Shown here: piece by piece, positions 1 through 9,084 of the stretch
How positions within the stretch are numbered: position 1 is the first letter of the stretch
Layout of the letters: each line of letters starts with the position of its first letter
Assembly: GCF_022678485.1 (NCBI RefSeq)
Contig: NZ_JALBYP010000035.1
Coordinates: forward strand, 248,001 to 312,000
Origin: Aliiroseovarius sediminis
Lineage (GTDB): Bacteria > Pseudomonadota > Alphaproteobacteria > Rhodobacterales > Rhodobacteraceae
DNA: 64,000 nt
Reading direction: 5' to 3'
Made by a program: the position numbers and the translations under genes
Notes under the pieces: generated by a model
Seen by the model: the letters and a program-made list of their open reading frames with translations, nothing else
Told to the model about the DNA's origin: nothing
The model's database searches: none

Positions 1-384
1 TCGCCCGACGCGATTTGTGAGTATGTGCGCCAACGGCTCGGCTTCCAACTGGTCGCAGAATTGAAGCGCGAAGACGGGACCGTTCCATTGGTTCAACTTG
101 CACCGGAGTGGGAAGCGATGTTCCAGTCGCACCAACTGGAAGGCGACCGTGGCAGCGATATTGCCTTGCCGCCAGAGGACTTCAACAAACTGGCAAATGC
201 GGTCGCCGACCGTGTCGCGCGCGCCGGCGAGAACGGTATATATCCGGCTGTCGTGACCTCTTCTCGGCGGCGACGCTTTCTTAAAACAGTTTTGTCGGCG
301 AAGGGCATCGCCAACCCTGTTCTATCTTTCGAGGAAATCGGGACCGAGGCCAAACCATCCTTGGTCGGCATGATCCCCGCATGA
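1..384 (+). CDS. flhA: Flagellar biosynthesis protein FlhA, C-terminal part (cut by window edge)
   Basis: The reading frame is open from base 1 and ends in TGA at 382-384, giving 127 residues. It matches the C-terminal cytoplasmic domain of FlhA, the central component of the flagellar type III export gate, which docks export chaperones and substrates. Recognisable features are the 'EYVRQRLGF' segment near the left edge and the closing 'VLSFEEI' stretch. The N-terminal membrane domain lies outside the window. The stop codon overlaps the fliR start as ATGA, so the two genes are probably translationally coupled. The family call rests on this short region plus the fliR-flhB context, which is the usual order in alphaproteobacterial flagellar clusters. 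Confidence 0.85.
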   Translation, partial: SPDAICEYVRQRLGFQLVAELKREDGTVPLVQLAPEWEAMFQSHQLEGDRGSDIALPPEDFNKLANAVADRVARAGENGIYPAVVTSSRRRRFLKTVLSAKGIANPVLSFEEIGTEAKPSLVGMIPA

Positions 385-1154
385 CCGACGAACTGGCGCA
401 AATTTTGAGCTTCGCCCAGCAATTGCTGCAGTACGGCGCCATCATCTTTCTGCGCGTGGGCGCCGCAATGGCTGTTCTGCCCGCTTTTGGGGAAAAGTCT
501 GTTCCCGCGCGGGTCCGCCTGTTTCTGGGGTTGGCTTTTACTGTCATCGTTGCGCCAAGCGTCACGCCCGATATTGCAATCGGTACGATGTTGCCAGATC
601 TGGGCCTGCTTTATATCTCGGAGCCTTTGATTGGTTTGGGCTTCGGAATCGCCATCCGTCTTATGATCATGGCGCTGCAAGTCGCGGGAAGCATTGCTGC
701 CCAGTCGACATCGCTGGCACAGTTGATGGGTGGCGCGAACGCCGATCCGCAACCCGCGATCGGGCATGTTCTGGTTGTGGCGGGGCTGGCGTTGGCGGCT
801 ATGATGGGCTTGCACGTCAAACTGGCCGAAGCGTTGATTCTGACCTATCGCGTGTTTCCCATTGGCGCATTTCCTGAAACACAGGCGTTTTCCGATTGGG
901 GCATCCGGCAGATTGCGGAAGCGTTTTCGCTGGCTTTCACGCTGGCTGCACCCTTCGTCATCGTGTCGCTTCTTTATAACGTTGCCCTTGGCGTTATCAA
1001 CCGAGCGATGCCTCAACTGATGGTCGCTTTTGTCGGCGCCCCTGCAATTACTGCGGGTGGCTTGATCCTGTTACTTCTGACGGCCCCGCTTCTTCTGCCG
1101 GTCTGGCAAGCCGCACTTGAGGCGGTGTTGGCCAATCCGTTCGGAGGCTGGTGA
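381..1154 (+). CDS. fliR: Flagellar export gate protein FliR
   Basis: A 257-residue, very hydrophobic protein of the size expected for FliR, with about six membrane segments spread along its length. FliR, with FliP and FliQ, forms the export-gate pore in the basal-body membrane through which rod, hook and filament subunits leave. The ATG overlaps the flhA stop (ATGA) and the TGA overlaps the flhB ATG by one base, so flhA-fliR-flhB looks like one coupled transcription unit. The identification relies on hydrophobic pattern, length and flanking genes rather than on a catalytic motif. Confidence 0.9.
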   Translation: MTDELAQILSFAQQLLQYGAIIFLRVGAAMAVLPAFGEKSVPARVRLFLGLAFTVIVAPSVTPDIAIGTMLPDLGLLYISEPLIGLGFGIAIRLMIMALQVAGSIAAQSTSLAQLMGGANADPQPAIGHVLVVAGLALAAMMGLHVKLAEALILTYRVFPIGAFPETQAFSDWGIRQIAEAFSLAFTLAAPFVIVSLLYNVALGVINRAMPQLMVAFVGAPAITAGGLILLLLTAPLLLPVWQAALEAVLANPFGGW

Positions 1155-2248
1155 TGTCCGACTCCGAAGACGATGACAGCAAACAACACGAACCGACCCA
1201 GAAGAAACTGGATGACGCTCGAAAACGGGGCGAGGTGCCACGCTCGGCCGATCTGAACACGGCAATGTCATATATGACCTTCCTGCTGATCGCCGCGTCG
1301 TTGGGGGCGGCAAGCTTGAAGGGCATAGGTGCGTTTCTTGCGGGGATCCTTGCCCGATCAGACCAGATTGCCGAGGCTGTCTTTCAGGGCGGCGCCCCAT
1401 TTTCGGGCACACTTCTAATGGGTATCGGCACGCACATGGCACCGTGGCTTCTGACACCCGCTGTGGCTGTTTTAATCCTGACCATCGCGACCCGTAGCTT
1501 CGTCGTCGCGCCCGAAAAATTGCAGCCGAAACTCAGCCGACTGTCGTTGATTTCAAACGCAAAAAACAAGTTTGGCCGCTCTGGCTTGTTCGAGTTTCTG
1601 AAAAGCTTTGTTAAACTGACGATCTATGCGCTTGTGCTTGGTCTGTTCATCTGGGTCAACCTGCCCGAGATGCTGGCAACGCTGTCGCTGAGCGCGGGCA
1701 TGACGACCGTGGTCCTTCTTGAATTGTGCCTCAAGTTCCTCACGCTGGTCTTGTTGGTCGCGCTAATCATCGGCGGCATAGATTATTTCTGGCAATATAA
1801 CGAGCATCTGCGAAAGAACCGCATGTCACACAAAGACCTCATGGACGAAATGAAGCAGAACGAGGGCGACCCTCATATGAAGTCTATGCGCCGACAGAAA
1901 GGGTATGATATTGCGATGAACCAAATGCTGGCCGATGTACCCGATGCGGATGTGATCGTAGTAAACCCCACGCATTATGCAATCGCATTGAAATGGTCGC
2001 GCCTGCCGGGCGAAGCGCCCGTCTGCATCGGCAAGGGGGTAGACGAAATCGCCACGCGCATCCGCGAAGTCGCCAGCGAGAACGGCGTGCCGATCCACAG
2101 TGATCCACCGACAGCACGCGCGCTTCATGCAACGGTCGAGATCGGCCAAGAAATCCCGCCCGATCAGTATCAGGCCGTTGCGGCCGCAATCCGCTTCGCC
2201 GAAAAAATGCGCAGTCGCGCGCACGGTGCGTTTGGAGGTGCGGGATGA
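1154..2248 (+). CDS. flhB: Flagellar export switch protein FlhB
   Basis: A 364-residue protein with a charged N-terminus, four membrane segments (roughly residues 35-220) and a cytoplasmic domain. The autocleavage motif NPTH is at about residues 271-274, followed by the conserved 'HYAIALKW' stretch. FlhB of this family cleaves itself between Asn and Pro and switches export specificity from rod/hook to filament proteins. A GTG lies just upstream at 1151, but ATG 1154 is taken because it directly follows the fliR stop (TGATG). The C-terminus carries a short extension after the FlhB-C domain. It is in operon with fliR and the next coiled-coil gene. Confidence 0.95.
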   Translation: MSDSEDDDSKQHEPTQKKLDDARKRGEVPRSADLNTAMSYMTFLLIAASLGAASLKGIGAFLAGILARSDQIAEAVFQGGAPFSGTLLMGIGTHMAPWLLTPAVAVLILTIATRSFVVAPEKLQPKLSRLSLISNAKNKFGRSGLFEFLKSFVKLTIYALVLGLFIWVNLPEMLATLSLSAGMTTVVLLELCLKFLTLVLLVALIIGGIDYFWQYNEHLRKNRMSHKDLMDEMKQNEGDPHMKSMRRQKGYDIAMNQMLADVPDADVIVVNPTHYAIALKWSRLPGEAPVCIGKGVDEIATRIREVASENGVPIHSDPPTARALHATVEIGQEIPPDQYQAVAAAIRFAEKMRSRAHGAFGGAG

Positions 2249-2673
2249 GCAATCAACTCTCGGATTTAAGTGATTTGGCGAAGATGCGACACGACGTGGC
2301 CATGAGTGATCTTGCGCGCCACAACCGCGATATTCAAGAACTTGAAAGCCGCATCGCAGACCTGCGCGCGCGGCTTTACACCATCCCCGATACGGGATTC
2401 GACGATGGTTTGGCGCTGTCGCTGATCAGCGGACATTACGACACATGGCAACGTTGGGCCGAACAGAAGCTGGCAAAGCTGAACATCCAGCTTGCCCGTG
2501 CCCGCGCGGAAAAAGAGGCCATCACCACCGAAGCCCGCCTTGCCTTCGGACGAAAATCCGCAACAGACGCGCTGCTTGACAGGGAAAAGTTGGCGAAGCA
2601 CCGGGCGGCGATCAAGCGGTCTGAGCTTGCGTTGTCAAACAACGATCCACGCAAGAAATCTCTTTTCATTTGA
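2245..2673 (+). CDS. Coiled-coil protein of unknown function in the flagellar operon
   Basis: A 142-residue soluble protein whose ATG overlaps the flhB stop (ATGA), so it is probably co-translated with flhB. Residues about 10-50 and 75-125 are rich in Glu, Lys, Arg, Ala and Leu with heptad-like spacing, suggesting two helical hairpins. No signal peptide or membrane segment is seen. Size and helical character resemble small flagellar export chaperones or stator proteins such as FliJ, but no FliJ signature could be recognised. The only functional evidence is position: it closes the flhA-fliR-flhB unit, so a role in flagellar export is an inference. Confidence 0.75.
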   Translation: MSNQLSDLSDLAKMRHDVAMSDLARHNRDIQELESRIADLRARLYTIPDTGFDDGLALSLISGHYDTWQRWAEQKLAKLNIQLARARAEKEAITTEARLAFGRKSATDALLDREKLAKHRAAIKRSELALSNNDPRKKSLFI

Positions 2674-2756
2674 CGGCACCCGGTCTATAGCCACGGCTTC
2701 AACCGCGGGACTTACACCCTTGGAGGAATCCCGCTTCAACAAACTGGAGAATTTCC

Positions 2757-3416
2757 ATGGCAAAACAGATTCCTGATCTTGAAGCCACGGTACGGACGGG
2801 GACAGGCAAGGGGGCCGCTCGTCAAGCTCGCCGCGAAGGCTTGGTACCGGGTATCGTATATGGCGGCGGTGTAGAGTCGCTGCCAATCAACATTCCCTTC
2901 AACGAACTGCTGAAAAAGCTGAAAGCCGGTCGTTTCCTGTCGACCCTTTGGAACCTGAAGGTCGATGGCGAAGATGACGTGCGCGTCATCTGCCGTAACG
3001 TCCAACGTGACGTCGTCAAGGATCTTCCGACCCACCTTGACCTGATGCGCCTGCACCGCAACACCCGGATCAGCCTTTTCATCAATGTCGACTTCACCAA
3101 CGAAGAAGAAGCGCCCGGCCTGAAAGGCGGCGGTGTTCTGACCGTTGTGCGCCCAGAAGTCGAACTGAACGTGACGGCCGGCGACATCCCCGAAGAGATC
3201 GTCGTTGACCTGACAGGTCGCGAGATTGGTGATGTGATCCACATTTCGGACGTTGATCTTCCGAAAGGCGCGAAAACCACTGTTGACCGTGATTTCGTGA
3301 TTGCAAACATCTCGGCACCCAGCTCGCTGCGCTCAGCTGATGACGAAGAGGGCGGCGAAGGCGAAGAAGTCGCACCAGATGAAGTCGAAGCAACTGAAAT
3401 GAAGTCTGAAGAATAA
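2757..3416 (+). CDS. rplY: 50S ribosomal protein L25/general stress protein Ctc
   Basis: A 219-residue protein of the long, two-domain (Ctc) form of L25, which binds 5S rRNA in the large subunit. The N-terminal 95 residues hold the L25 fold ('[21 protein letters not shown]' type sequence), followed by the beta-barrel Ctc domain and a strongly acidic tail (about residues 195-219), all typical of alphaproteobacteria. The start ATG has GGAG eight bases upstream. A rho-independent terminator follows within 25 bases of the stop. In many relatives rplY sits beside pth, as it does here with only the minus-strand methyltransferase between them. Confidence 0.95.
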   Translation: MAKQIPDLEATVRTGTGKGAARQARREGLVPGIVYGGGVESLPINIPFNELLKKLKAGRFLSTLWNLKVDGEDDVRVICRNVQRDVVKDLPTHLDLMRLHRNTRISLFINVDFTNEEEAPGLKGGGVLTVVRPEVELNVTAGDIPEEIVVDLTGREIGDVIHISDVDLPKGAKTTVDRDFVIANISAPSSLRSADDEEGGEGEEVAPDEVEATEMKSEE

Positions 3417-3439
3417 GTCGGCTCATCCCGACGAAGACA

Positions 3440-3468
3440 AAGCGGGCCCTGCGGGGCCCGCTTTTTTA
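3440..3468 (+). terminator. Rho-independent terminator of rplY
   Basis: A ten-base GC-rich stem (AAGCGGGCCC pairing with GGGCCCGCTT) with a TGCG loop is followed by a run of T on the plus strand, 23 bases after the rplY stop. Its tail overlaps the stop codon of the convergent methyltransferase gene, so it may act for both transcripts, although the minus-strand T run is weak. Confidence 0.9.
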
Positions 3469-4164
3469 TGTCTGGGTGTCCGGGTCATCAGGCAACCGTT
3501 GAAACACCACCAGATTGCCGCGCGACCCCCAAGGCATATAGGCAAAGTCAGCCGCCGACATTCCGTCGAAAATATCCCGGATCGCGGACGGTGGATAGAT
3601 TTGAGGATGAATTTCCATGATCACCATCTTCACCATGTCGGGCCAATTCTGTCTGGCCAGGTCTTTCTCGGCACCCTCAACATCCATGATGACCAGATCG
3701 GGCTGAAAAGCATCCAATACGTCCCGCAGTTTATGTGCAGGCACCGACGTCCTGCGCGCGGCACCCTTTCTTTCCCCATCCGCCAAGGCAGATGACCAAA
3801 AGGCCGGCTTGATATCGAACTCCACACTATCGCCAACGAAATCATCCGGTACCACAGCGCCATGCAGCAAGCGAACCTCTTCCGCACCATTCAAGGCGAG
3901 GTTCGTGCCAATGGTCTGCACCATTTCAGCATTGGCCTCTATCGTGGCGACATTGCCCGGCGTCACAATGCGCGCGGCCTGAAGCGCGATATAACCCGCG
4001 CCGCCACCCAGTTCGAGCACGCGATCCCCTACCTTAAGATGCCGCTTCAGCCCGTTGACCTCTTTCCATTCATAAACTTCATCGCGAAGCTGTTGGTCCA
4101 GCTTGTCGGTCAGGCAGTGACCAGGGATTTGAAGCTTGATTCCATCTATCGAATATCGCGGCAA
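3466..4164 (-). CDS. FkbM family methyltransferase
   Basis: A 232-residue protein with a Rossmann-type SAM-binding fold: 'VLELGGGAGYIALQAA' (about residues 48-63) is motif I, 'NVATIEAN' the acidic loop, and 'DLVIMDVEGAE' (near residue 155) the FkbM-type motif in which an Asp-Val-Glu-Gly core is conserved. Members of the family O-methylate small molecules or sugars; the substrate here is unknown. The gene must start with TTG at 4164, because an in-frame stop lies just upstream and no ATG fits. GGAG six or seven bases before it supports this. It is convergent with rplY and divergent from pth. Confidence 0.8.
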   Translation of the reverse strand: MPRYSIDGIKLQIPGHCLTDKLDQQLRDEVYEWKEVNGLKRHLKVGDRVLELGGGAGYIALQAARIVTPGNVATIEANAEMVQTIGTNLALNGAEEVRLLHGAVVPDDFVGDSVEFDIKPAFWSSALADGERKGAARRTSVPAHKLRDVLDAFQPDLVIMDVEGAEKDLARQNWPDMVKMVIMEIHPQIYPPSAIRDIFDGMSAADFAYMPWGSRGNLVVFQRLPDDPDTQT

Positions 4165-4281
4165 TGGGATCTCCGGTCATGATGCGCAGGGTGATTGCAA
4201 CCTGTGTGGACGATCAGTAATTTGGTCTTGCCGCAGCATGTCCGGGGCAGGGGCAACATGTCCAGCACGAAAGGTCAGGGA

Positions 4282-4974
4282 ATGAAAATGTTTGTGGGGT
4301 TGGGAAATCCCGGTCCGAAATACGCGGGCAACCGCCACAATATCGGGTTCATGGCGCTGGACCGTATTATGGATGAGCACGGATTCGCTCCGTGGCGCGG
4401 CAAGTTTCAGGGCGCCATATGCGAGGGACGTCTGGGCGGCGACAAGGTTATCTTGCTAAAGCCCGAGACCTTCATGAACCTCTCCGGCCAATCCGTCGGC
4501 GAGGCGATGCGGTTCTACAAACTGACGCCTGACGACATCATCGTTTTTCACGACGAATTGGACCTCGCGCCCGGAAAGGTGCGGGTGAAAAAAGGCGGCG
4601 GCCACGCGGGCCATAACGGATTGCGTTCGCTTCACGCCCATATCGGACCGGACTATACCCGCGTGCGAATGGGGATCGGGCATCCCGGCCACAAGGACGC
4701 CGTTGCGCCCTATGTGTTGCGCGATTTTGCCAAAGCCGATCAGGATTGGCTGGACGATGTGTTGCGTGGCTGCGCCGACGGCGCCATCGATCTGGCCGAA
4801 GGCGACAACGGCAAGTTCATGAACGCCATAGGGCGCCGCGTGAACCCGCCAAGGTCGTCGAACAGCACGCCGAAAGCTGACATACCGGATCAGACCACCG
4901 CTGCCCCAAAAAACAAGACGACCACCCAAGACACCCGCAGCCCCCTGCAGAAACTCATGGATAAGTTTTCATAG
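4282..4974 (+). CDS. pth: Peptidyl-tRNA hydrolase
   Basis: A 230-residue enzyme that releases tRNA from prematurely dropped peptidyl-tRNA. The N-terminal 'VGLGNPGPKYAGNRHNIGF' is the family signature and contains the catalytic His and the substrate-binding Asn. 'FHDELDLAPG' supplies the catalytic Asp, and 'KGGGHAGHNGLRS' the second signature. The frame is open further upstream, but ATG 4282 is chosen because it matches the family N-terminus and has AAGG seven bases before it. The C-terminal 40 residues are a low-complexity tail beyond the usual end near residue 190. It is separate from the next gene by 93 bases. Confidence 0.95.
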   Translation: MKMFVGLGNPGPKYAGNRHNIGFMALDRIMDEHGFAPWRGKFQGAICEGRLGGDKVILLKPETFMNLSGQSVGEAMRFYKLTPDDIIVFHDELDLAPGKVRVKKGGGHAGHNGLRSLHAHIGPDYTRVRMGIGHPGHKDAVAPYVLRDFAKADQDWLDDVLRGCADGAIDLAEGDNGKFMNAIGRRVNPPRSSNSTPKADIPDQTTAAPKNKTTTQDTRSPLQKLMDKFS

Positions 4975-5067
4975 GTTCCTGCCCAACTCGGTTGACGCAT
5001 GGTCGCGTGAATTTTCATGGACGACGGATGATTTGACCGGCAACTTAGAGAAAAAAAGGGGGGGGAT

Positions 5068-6234
5068 ATGCGGAAATTCATGAAACGTGTGGCGCAAGTG
5101 ATCGTGGTGCTTGCTGTTGTGGGCACCATTATCGCGGTTTGGAACCGTGAAAAGATCGGTCGGCTGCTTGCAGTGAACTCTTTGTTCACTGAAGAAAAGA
5201 TTGTGGACAATTTCTCGCACATGGATCGCGCTTTCCTCATTAAGCCAATGACACGAAAAACGGGCGAAGTGTCGCCGCTTGCCGAGGGGCCATCCATTGC
5301 ATTGCCGCCTGGGGCCGAGGATTGGATCAAGGACCGTTCGGTTACTGCACTTGTCGTTCTGAAGGATGGCCAACTGCGGCACGAAAGCTATCACCGTGGC
5401 ACAGAGCCAGAAGACCGGCGCATCAGTTGGTCGGTTGCCAAAAGCTTCTTGTCGGCGCTCATGGGAATTGCGCTTGACCAAGGCGCGATTGCGTCGCTGA
5501 ACGATCCGGTGGAAGAATATGCGCCCAGCCTGAAAGGCAGCGCATACGAGGGCGCGACGATCCGCAATGTGTTGAACATGTCGTCTGGCGTTGTCTTCAG
5601 CGAGGATTATCTGGACTTCAATTCAGACATCAACCGGATGGGCCGCGTGCTGGCGTTGGGGCAGTCGATGGATGATTTCGCCTCTGGGCTGACCGCGACC
5701 TTCGCCCCACCGGGCGAGACTTGGCAGTATGTCTCGATAGACACGCATGTGATTGGGATGGTCATCAGAGGCGCGACCGGACAATCCATCCCGGACCTGA
5801 TGGAAGAACACATCGTGCAACCAATGGGTTTCGAGGCCGATCCCTATTACCTGACCGACGGTTATGGCGTCGCTTTTGTGCTTGGCGGGCTGAACCTGCG
5901 CACGCGCGACTACGCGCGGTTTGGGCAGATGTTCTTGCAAGATGGGCGCTGGAACGGGAAGCAGATCGTGCCGGCGGATTGGGTGGCCGCATCAACCACG
6001 CCTTCAGCCCCGACAGCAAGCGGCGCCCAGCAATATGGGTATCAATGGTGGATCGCCCCGGACGCGCCCAAAGGCGAATACTTCGCGCGCGGTATTTATG
6101 GGCAGTATATCTTCATCGACACGGCGCGTGACGTAGTGATCGCAATGAACGGCGCTGATCGCGGGTTTCGGACCGAGGGCGTCAATGACACCAACATCAA
6201 AATGTTTCGCGCGATTGCCGCGTCGATGGACTGA
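5068..6234 (+). CDS. Beta-lactamase-fold serine hydrolase (class C-like)
   Basis: A 388-residue protein with an N-terminal membrane anchor (residues about 7-26) and a periplasmic serine-hydrolase domain. The Ser-x-x-Lys motif is 'SVAK' (about residues 121-124). The Tyr motif is probably 'YVS' near residue 222, and the third box would be near the C-terminal 'RGIYGQY'. Proteins of this type act as esterases, peptidases or unusual hydrolases rather than true beta-lactamases, and the substrate cannot be read from the sequence. The ribosome binding site is odd: seven A followed by eight G directly before ATATG. The gene ends seven bases from the convergent trpB stop. Confidence 0.8.
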   Translation: MRKFMKRVAQVIVVLAVVGTIIAVWNREKIGRLLAVNSLFTEEKIVDNFSHMDRAFLIKPMTRKTGEVSPLAEGPSIALPPGAEDWIKDRSVTALVVLKDGQLRHESYHRGTEPEDRRISWSVAKSFLSALMGIALDQGAIASLNDPVEEYAPSLKGSAYEGATIRNVLNMSSGVVFSEDYLDFNSDINRMGRVLALGQSMDDFASGLTATFAPPGETWQYVSIDTHVIGMVIRGATGQSIPDLMEEHIVQPMGFEADPYYLTDGYGVAFVLGGLNLRTRDYARFGQMFLQDGRWNGKQIVPADWVAASTTPSAPTASGAQQYGYQWWIAPDAPKGEYFARGIYGQYIFIDTARDVVIAMNGADRGFRTEGVNDTNIKMFRAIAASMD

Positions 6235-6241
6235 CCCCCGA

Positions 6242-7489
6242 TCAGTTGGCGTCGCGACCTTCGGTGTCGGACATGTCAAAGCCCAGATACTTGGCGACGG
6301 TATAGATATCTTTGTCGCCGCGCCCGCACATGTTCATGCAGATGATGTGATCTTCCGGCAGCTTGGGCGCGATTTTCATCACATGCGCCAAAGCATGGCA
6401 AGGTTCCAACGCAGGGATTATCCCCTCGGTCTGACAGCAAAGTTGGAATGCATCCAGCGCCTCTTTGTCGGTGATCGCCACATATTCGGCACGACCTATA
6501 TCGTGCAGCCAACTGTGTTCCGGTCCGATGCCCGGATAATCCAAACCTGCGGAAATTGAATAGCCATCAAGAATCTGCCCGTCATCGTCTTGCAACAGGA
6601 AGGTGCGGTTACCATGCAAAACACCCGGCCGCCCGCCGCTCAGAGATGCGCAGTGCTCCACGGCGTCATTCACGCCCTTTCCGCCGGCCTCAACCCCGAT
6701 GATCTGCACGCTTTTGTCGTCAAGGAACGGGTGGAATAAGCCGATGGCGTTCGAACCACCGCCGATGGCCGCAATAATCGTATCAGGCAAGCGACCTTCG
6801 GCAGCCTGCATCTGTTCCTTGGTTTCCTTGCCGATGATCGACTGAAAGTCACGCACCATGGCAGGGTAAGGGTGCGGACCCGCAGCCGTACCAATGCAAT
6901 AGAATGTGTCCGAGACATTCGTCACCCAGTCGCGCAGCGCATCGTTCATCGCGTCCTTCAACGTGCCGCGACCTGAACTGACGGGGATCACCTCGGCCCC
7001 CAGCAGCCGCATCCGAAATACGTTCGGCGCTTGTCGCTGCACGTCATGCGCACCCATATAAACGATGCATTTCAGGCCAAACTTGGCGCAGACTGTGGCA
7101 GTGGCTACGCCGTGCTGCCCTGCCCCGGTTTCCGCAATAATACGGGTCTTGCCCATACGGCGCGCCAGAAGGATCTGGCCCAGCACGTTGTTGATCTTGT
7201 GCGCCCCGGTATGGTTCAACTCGTCCCGTTTCATATAGATCTTGGCGCCGCCCAGATGCTTGGTCAGCCCCTCAGCAAAATAAAGCGGGCTGGGGCGGCC
7301 GACGTAATGGGTCCAGAGATGCTGCATTTCGGCCCAAAAACTGTCGTCCGTCTTGGCTTTTTCGTACTCTGCCTCAAGATCAAGGATCAGGGGCATCAGG
7401 GTCTCGGACACGAAGCGCCCGCCGAAATCGCCAAATCGGCCCTTTTCATCGGGGCCATTCATGAAACTGTTGAATAGATCGTTCGGCAT
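6242..7489 (-). CDS. trpB: Tryptophan synthase beta subunit
   Basis: A 415-residue PLP enzyme that joins indole and serine to make tryptophan. The cofactor lysine lies in 'HTGAHKINN' (about residue 98), and the phosphate-binding glycine loop 'GGGSNA' is present. '[12 protein letters not shown]' at the N-terminus is typical. ATG 7489 is chosen because it has CGGAG upstream and gives the usual length. A GTG at 7519, overlapping the trpF stop as GTGA, could also be used and would add ten residues. trpF precedes it on the same strand. trpA is not adjacent on the sequenced side, since a convergent hydrolase gene follows. Confidence 0.96.
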   Translation of the reverse strand: MPNDLFNSFMNGPDEKGRFGDFGGRFVSETLMPLILDLEAEYEKAKTDDSFWAEMQHLWTHYVGRPSPLYFAEGLTKHLGGAKIYMKRDELNHTGAHKINNVLGQILLARRMGKTRIIAETGAGQHGVATATVCAKFGLKCIVYMGAHDVQRQAPNVFRMRLLGAEVIPVSSGRGTLKDAMNDALRDWVTNVSDTFYCIGTAAGPHPYPAMVRDFQSIIGKETKEQMQAAEGRLPDTIIAAIGGGSNAIGLFHPFLDDKSVQIIGVEAGGKGVNDAVEHCASLSGGRPGVLHGNRTFLLQDDDGQILDGYSISAGLDYPGIGPEHSWLHDIGRAEYVAITDKEALDAFQLCCQTEGIIPALEPCHALAHVMKIAPKLPEDHIICMNMCGRGDKDIYTVAKYLGFDMSDTEGRDAN

Positions 7490-7515
7490 GGGTCCACTCC
7501 GGTTCTTGCGGGGCT

Positions 7516-8160
7516 TCACACAGCGACCCCAGCGGCGGCACAGAACGCCGCAATCAGCTTGTCATCCTTGATCCCCGGCGCAGTTTCAACCCCTGACGAA
7601 ACATCGACCTGTCGCGCGCCGGTCAAGCCAACAGCCTGGACAACGTTTTCGGGGGTTAGTCCACCGGCCAACATCCACGGGCACGGCCAATATTTGCGCT
7701 GCAGAAGCCGCCAATCGAAGGCCACGCCATTGCCGCCGGGCAGATTGGCATCTTTCGGGGCCTTGGCGTCGATCAGAAGCTGATCCACCACGGGCGCGTA
7801 GCGGTCTATTTGCGCAACATCCTCGGCGGTCGCGATACCAATGGCTTTCATCACCGGCAGACCAAACCGCGCCTTTACCTCGGCAACGCGTTCGGGGCTT
7901 TCCGACCCATGTAGCTGAAGCATATCCACGGTCGTGCCGTTGACAATCTGTTCCAGCGTCGCATCGTCCGCATTCACGGTCAGCGCCACCTTGGCCACCC
8001 CAACCGGCACGTTCAACATCAAAGACGCCGCATCGGCAACAGTCACGTTGCGTGGGCTTTTTGGAAAGAAAACAAAGCCAAGATACCGCGCACCAGAACG
8101 TGCCGCAGCGTCGACATGCTGCGACTGTTTCAAGCCACAGATTTTAACAGTAGCACCCAT
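7516..8160 (-). CDS. trpF: Phosphoribosylanthranilate isomerase
   Basis: A 214-residue TIM-barrel enzyme for the third step from anthranilate to tryptophan (PRA to CdRP). Family marks are 'KICGLKQ' at the N-terminus with the catalytic Cys, '[15 protein letters not shown]', '[10 protein letters not shown]', and the C-terminal 'VDVSSGVE', the phosphate-binding end of the barrel. The start ATG is five bases upstream of the end of the lapA-like gene when read on the minus strand. It is followed immediately by trpB, an arrangement common in Rhodobacterales. Confidence 0.95.
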   Translation of the reverse strand: MGATVKICGLKQSQHVDAAARSGARYLGFVFFPKSPRNVTVADAASLMLNVPVGVAKVALTVNADDATLEQIVNGTTVDMLQLHGSESPERVAEVKARFGLPVMKAIGIATAEDVAQIDRYAPVVDQLLIDAKAPKDANLPGGNGVAFDWRLLQRKYWPCPWMLAGGLTPENVVQAVGLTGARQVDVSSGVETAPGIKDDKLIAAFCAAAGVAV

Positions 8161-8164
8161 TTTT

Positions 8165-8515
8165 TTAGCCAGCGTCGTCGATCAGCGCCAGAACGTCGTC
8201 ACCCGTGCGCGATTTCGGTTCGCGCAAAGTCTTGACCTCACGCGCCAGCTTGTCGCGCTCTTTCCGGGCGCGCGCGGCTTCTGCGCGGATCTTGTGTTCC
8301 CGGAACCATTCCCAGACGAATCCAAGCAGAACGCCCGCAATAACCCCGCCGAAAATCACCACAAACAGGGGCAACGTCAGCGACCAACTCCACCCAAGAA
8401 ACCCGGACAGCTCTTGTGGCAGAAGATTGACTGTGACCATCGCCCGATTGGCGAGCGCAACCGTGATCAGAACAATCGCCAAGATTGCCAGAAATGCGTA
8501 ACGAAAGTAGCGCAT
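8165..8515 (-). CDS. LapA/DUF1049-type inner-membrane protein
   Basis: A 116-residue protein with two membrane helices (about residues 5-22 and 42-68) and a cytoplasmic coiled-coil tail (about 70-100). The pattern '[13 protein letters not shown]' between the helices is the LapA (DUF1049) signature. E. coli LapA works with LapB in control of lipopolysaccharide assembly; no lapB is seen here, so only membership of the family is claimed. It lies between ihfB and trpF on the same strand, nine bases after ihfB. Confidence 0.8.
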   Translation of the reverse strand: MRYFRYAFLAILAIVLITVALANRAMVTVNLLPQELSGFLGWSWSLTLPLFVVIFGGVIAGVLLGFVWEWFREHKIRAEAARARKERDKLAREVKTLREPKSRTGDDVLALIDDAG

Positions 8516-8524
8516 GGATACCTC

Positions 8525-8806
8525 TTATTTGCCGTTCAACCGGTCCCTGAGCAGCTTGCCAGTTTTGAAGAACGGGACATGTTTTTCTTCGACTTCGACC
8601 GATTCCCCCGTCCGGGGATTACGCCCGATACGAGCATCCCTTTTCTTGACGGAAAATGCGCCAAAGCCGCGCAGCTCAACCCGGTCACCGCGCGCCATCG
8701 CCTCGATGATTTCTTCAAATATCGTGTTCACGATGCGCTCGACGTCGCGCTGATAAAGGTGCGGGTTTTCATCCGCGATCTTCTGGATCAGTTCCGACCG
8801 GATCAT
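8525..8806 (-). CDS. ihfB: Integration host factor beta subunit
   Basis: A 93-residue HU/IHF-family DNA-bending protein. The arm motif '[26 protein letters not shown]' type sequence near residues 60-85 and the N-terminal '[10 protein letters not shown]' are diagnostic for the beta subunit. IHF sharply bends DNA at specific sites and affects transcription, replication and recombination. It follows rpsA on the same strand, as in E. coli and many proteobacteria, but here a terminator and about 230 bases separate the two genes, so ihfB probably has its own promoter. Confidence 0.95.
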   Translation of the reverse strand: MIRSELIQKIADENPHLYQRDVERIVNTIFEEIIEAMARGDRVELRGFGAFSVKKRDARIGRNPRTGESVEVEEKHVPFFKTGKLLRDRLNGK

Positions 8807-9031
8807 TTGGTCCCCCCAAATTGGCTATGTAATGGATTTTGCATCCTTATTCCGTCCGACTATAGGACCAAACCCCCGGACGAGATACAAGCATTGCCGC
8901 ATCAAGGTCGTAAATTTGGCGTGAATCGTACCATTTTCTTGGGATTTCCTGCCCGATGCCGCACTGGCGAATGGTGTGATGTCGGGTTGCTGGGGATTAT
9001 TGCAACGCAGCGACCTTTATTGATTCGATAC

Positions 9032-9061
9032 AAAAACGGCCCCGCACAACGCACGGGGCCG
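9032..9061 (-). terminator. Rho-independent terminator of rpsA
   Basis: An eight-base stem (CGGCCCCG with CGGGGCCG, plus strand 9037-9044 and 9054-9061) is followed on the minus strand by five T (9032-9036). It lies about 25 bases after the rpsA stop and separates rpsA from ihfB. Confidence 0.88.
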
Positions 9062-9084
9062 CCTGATTTTCAAAGAGGCAGGAC

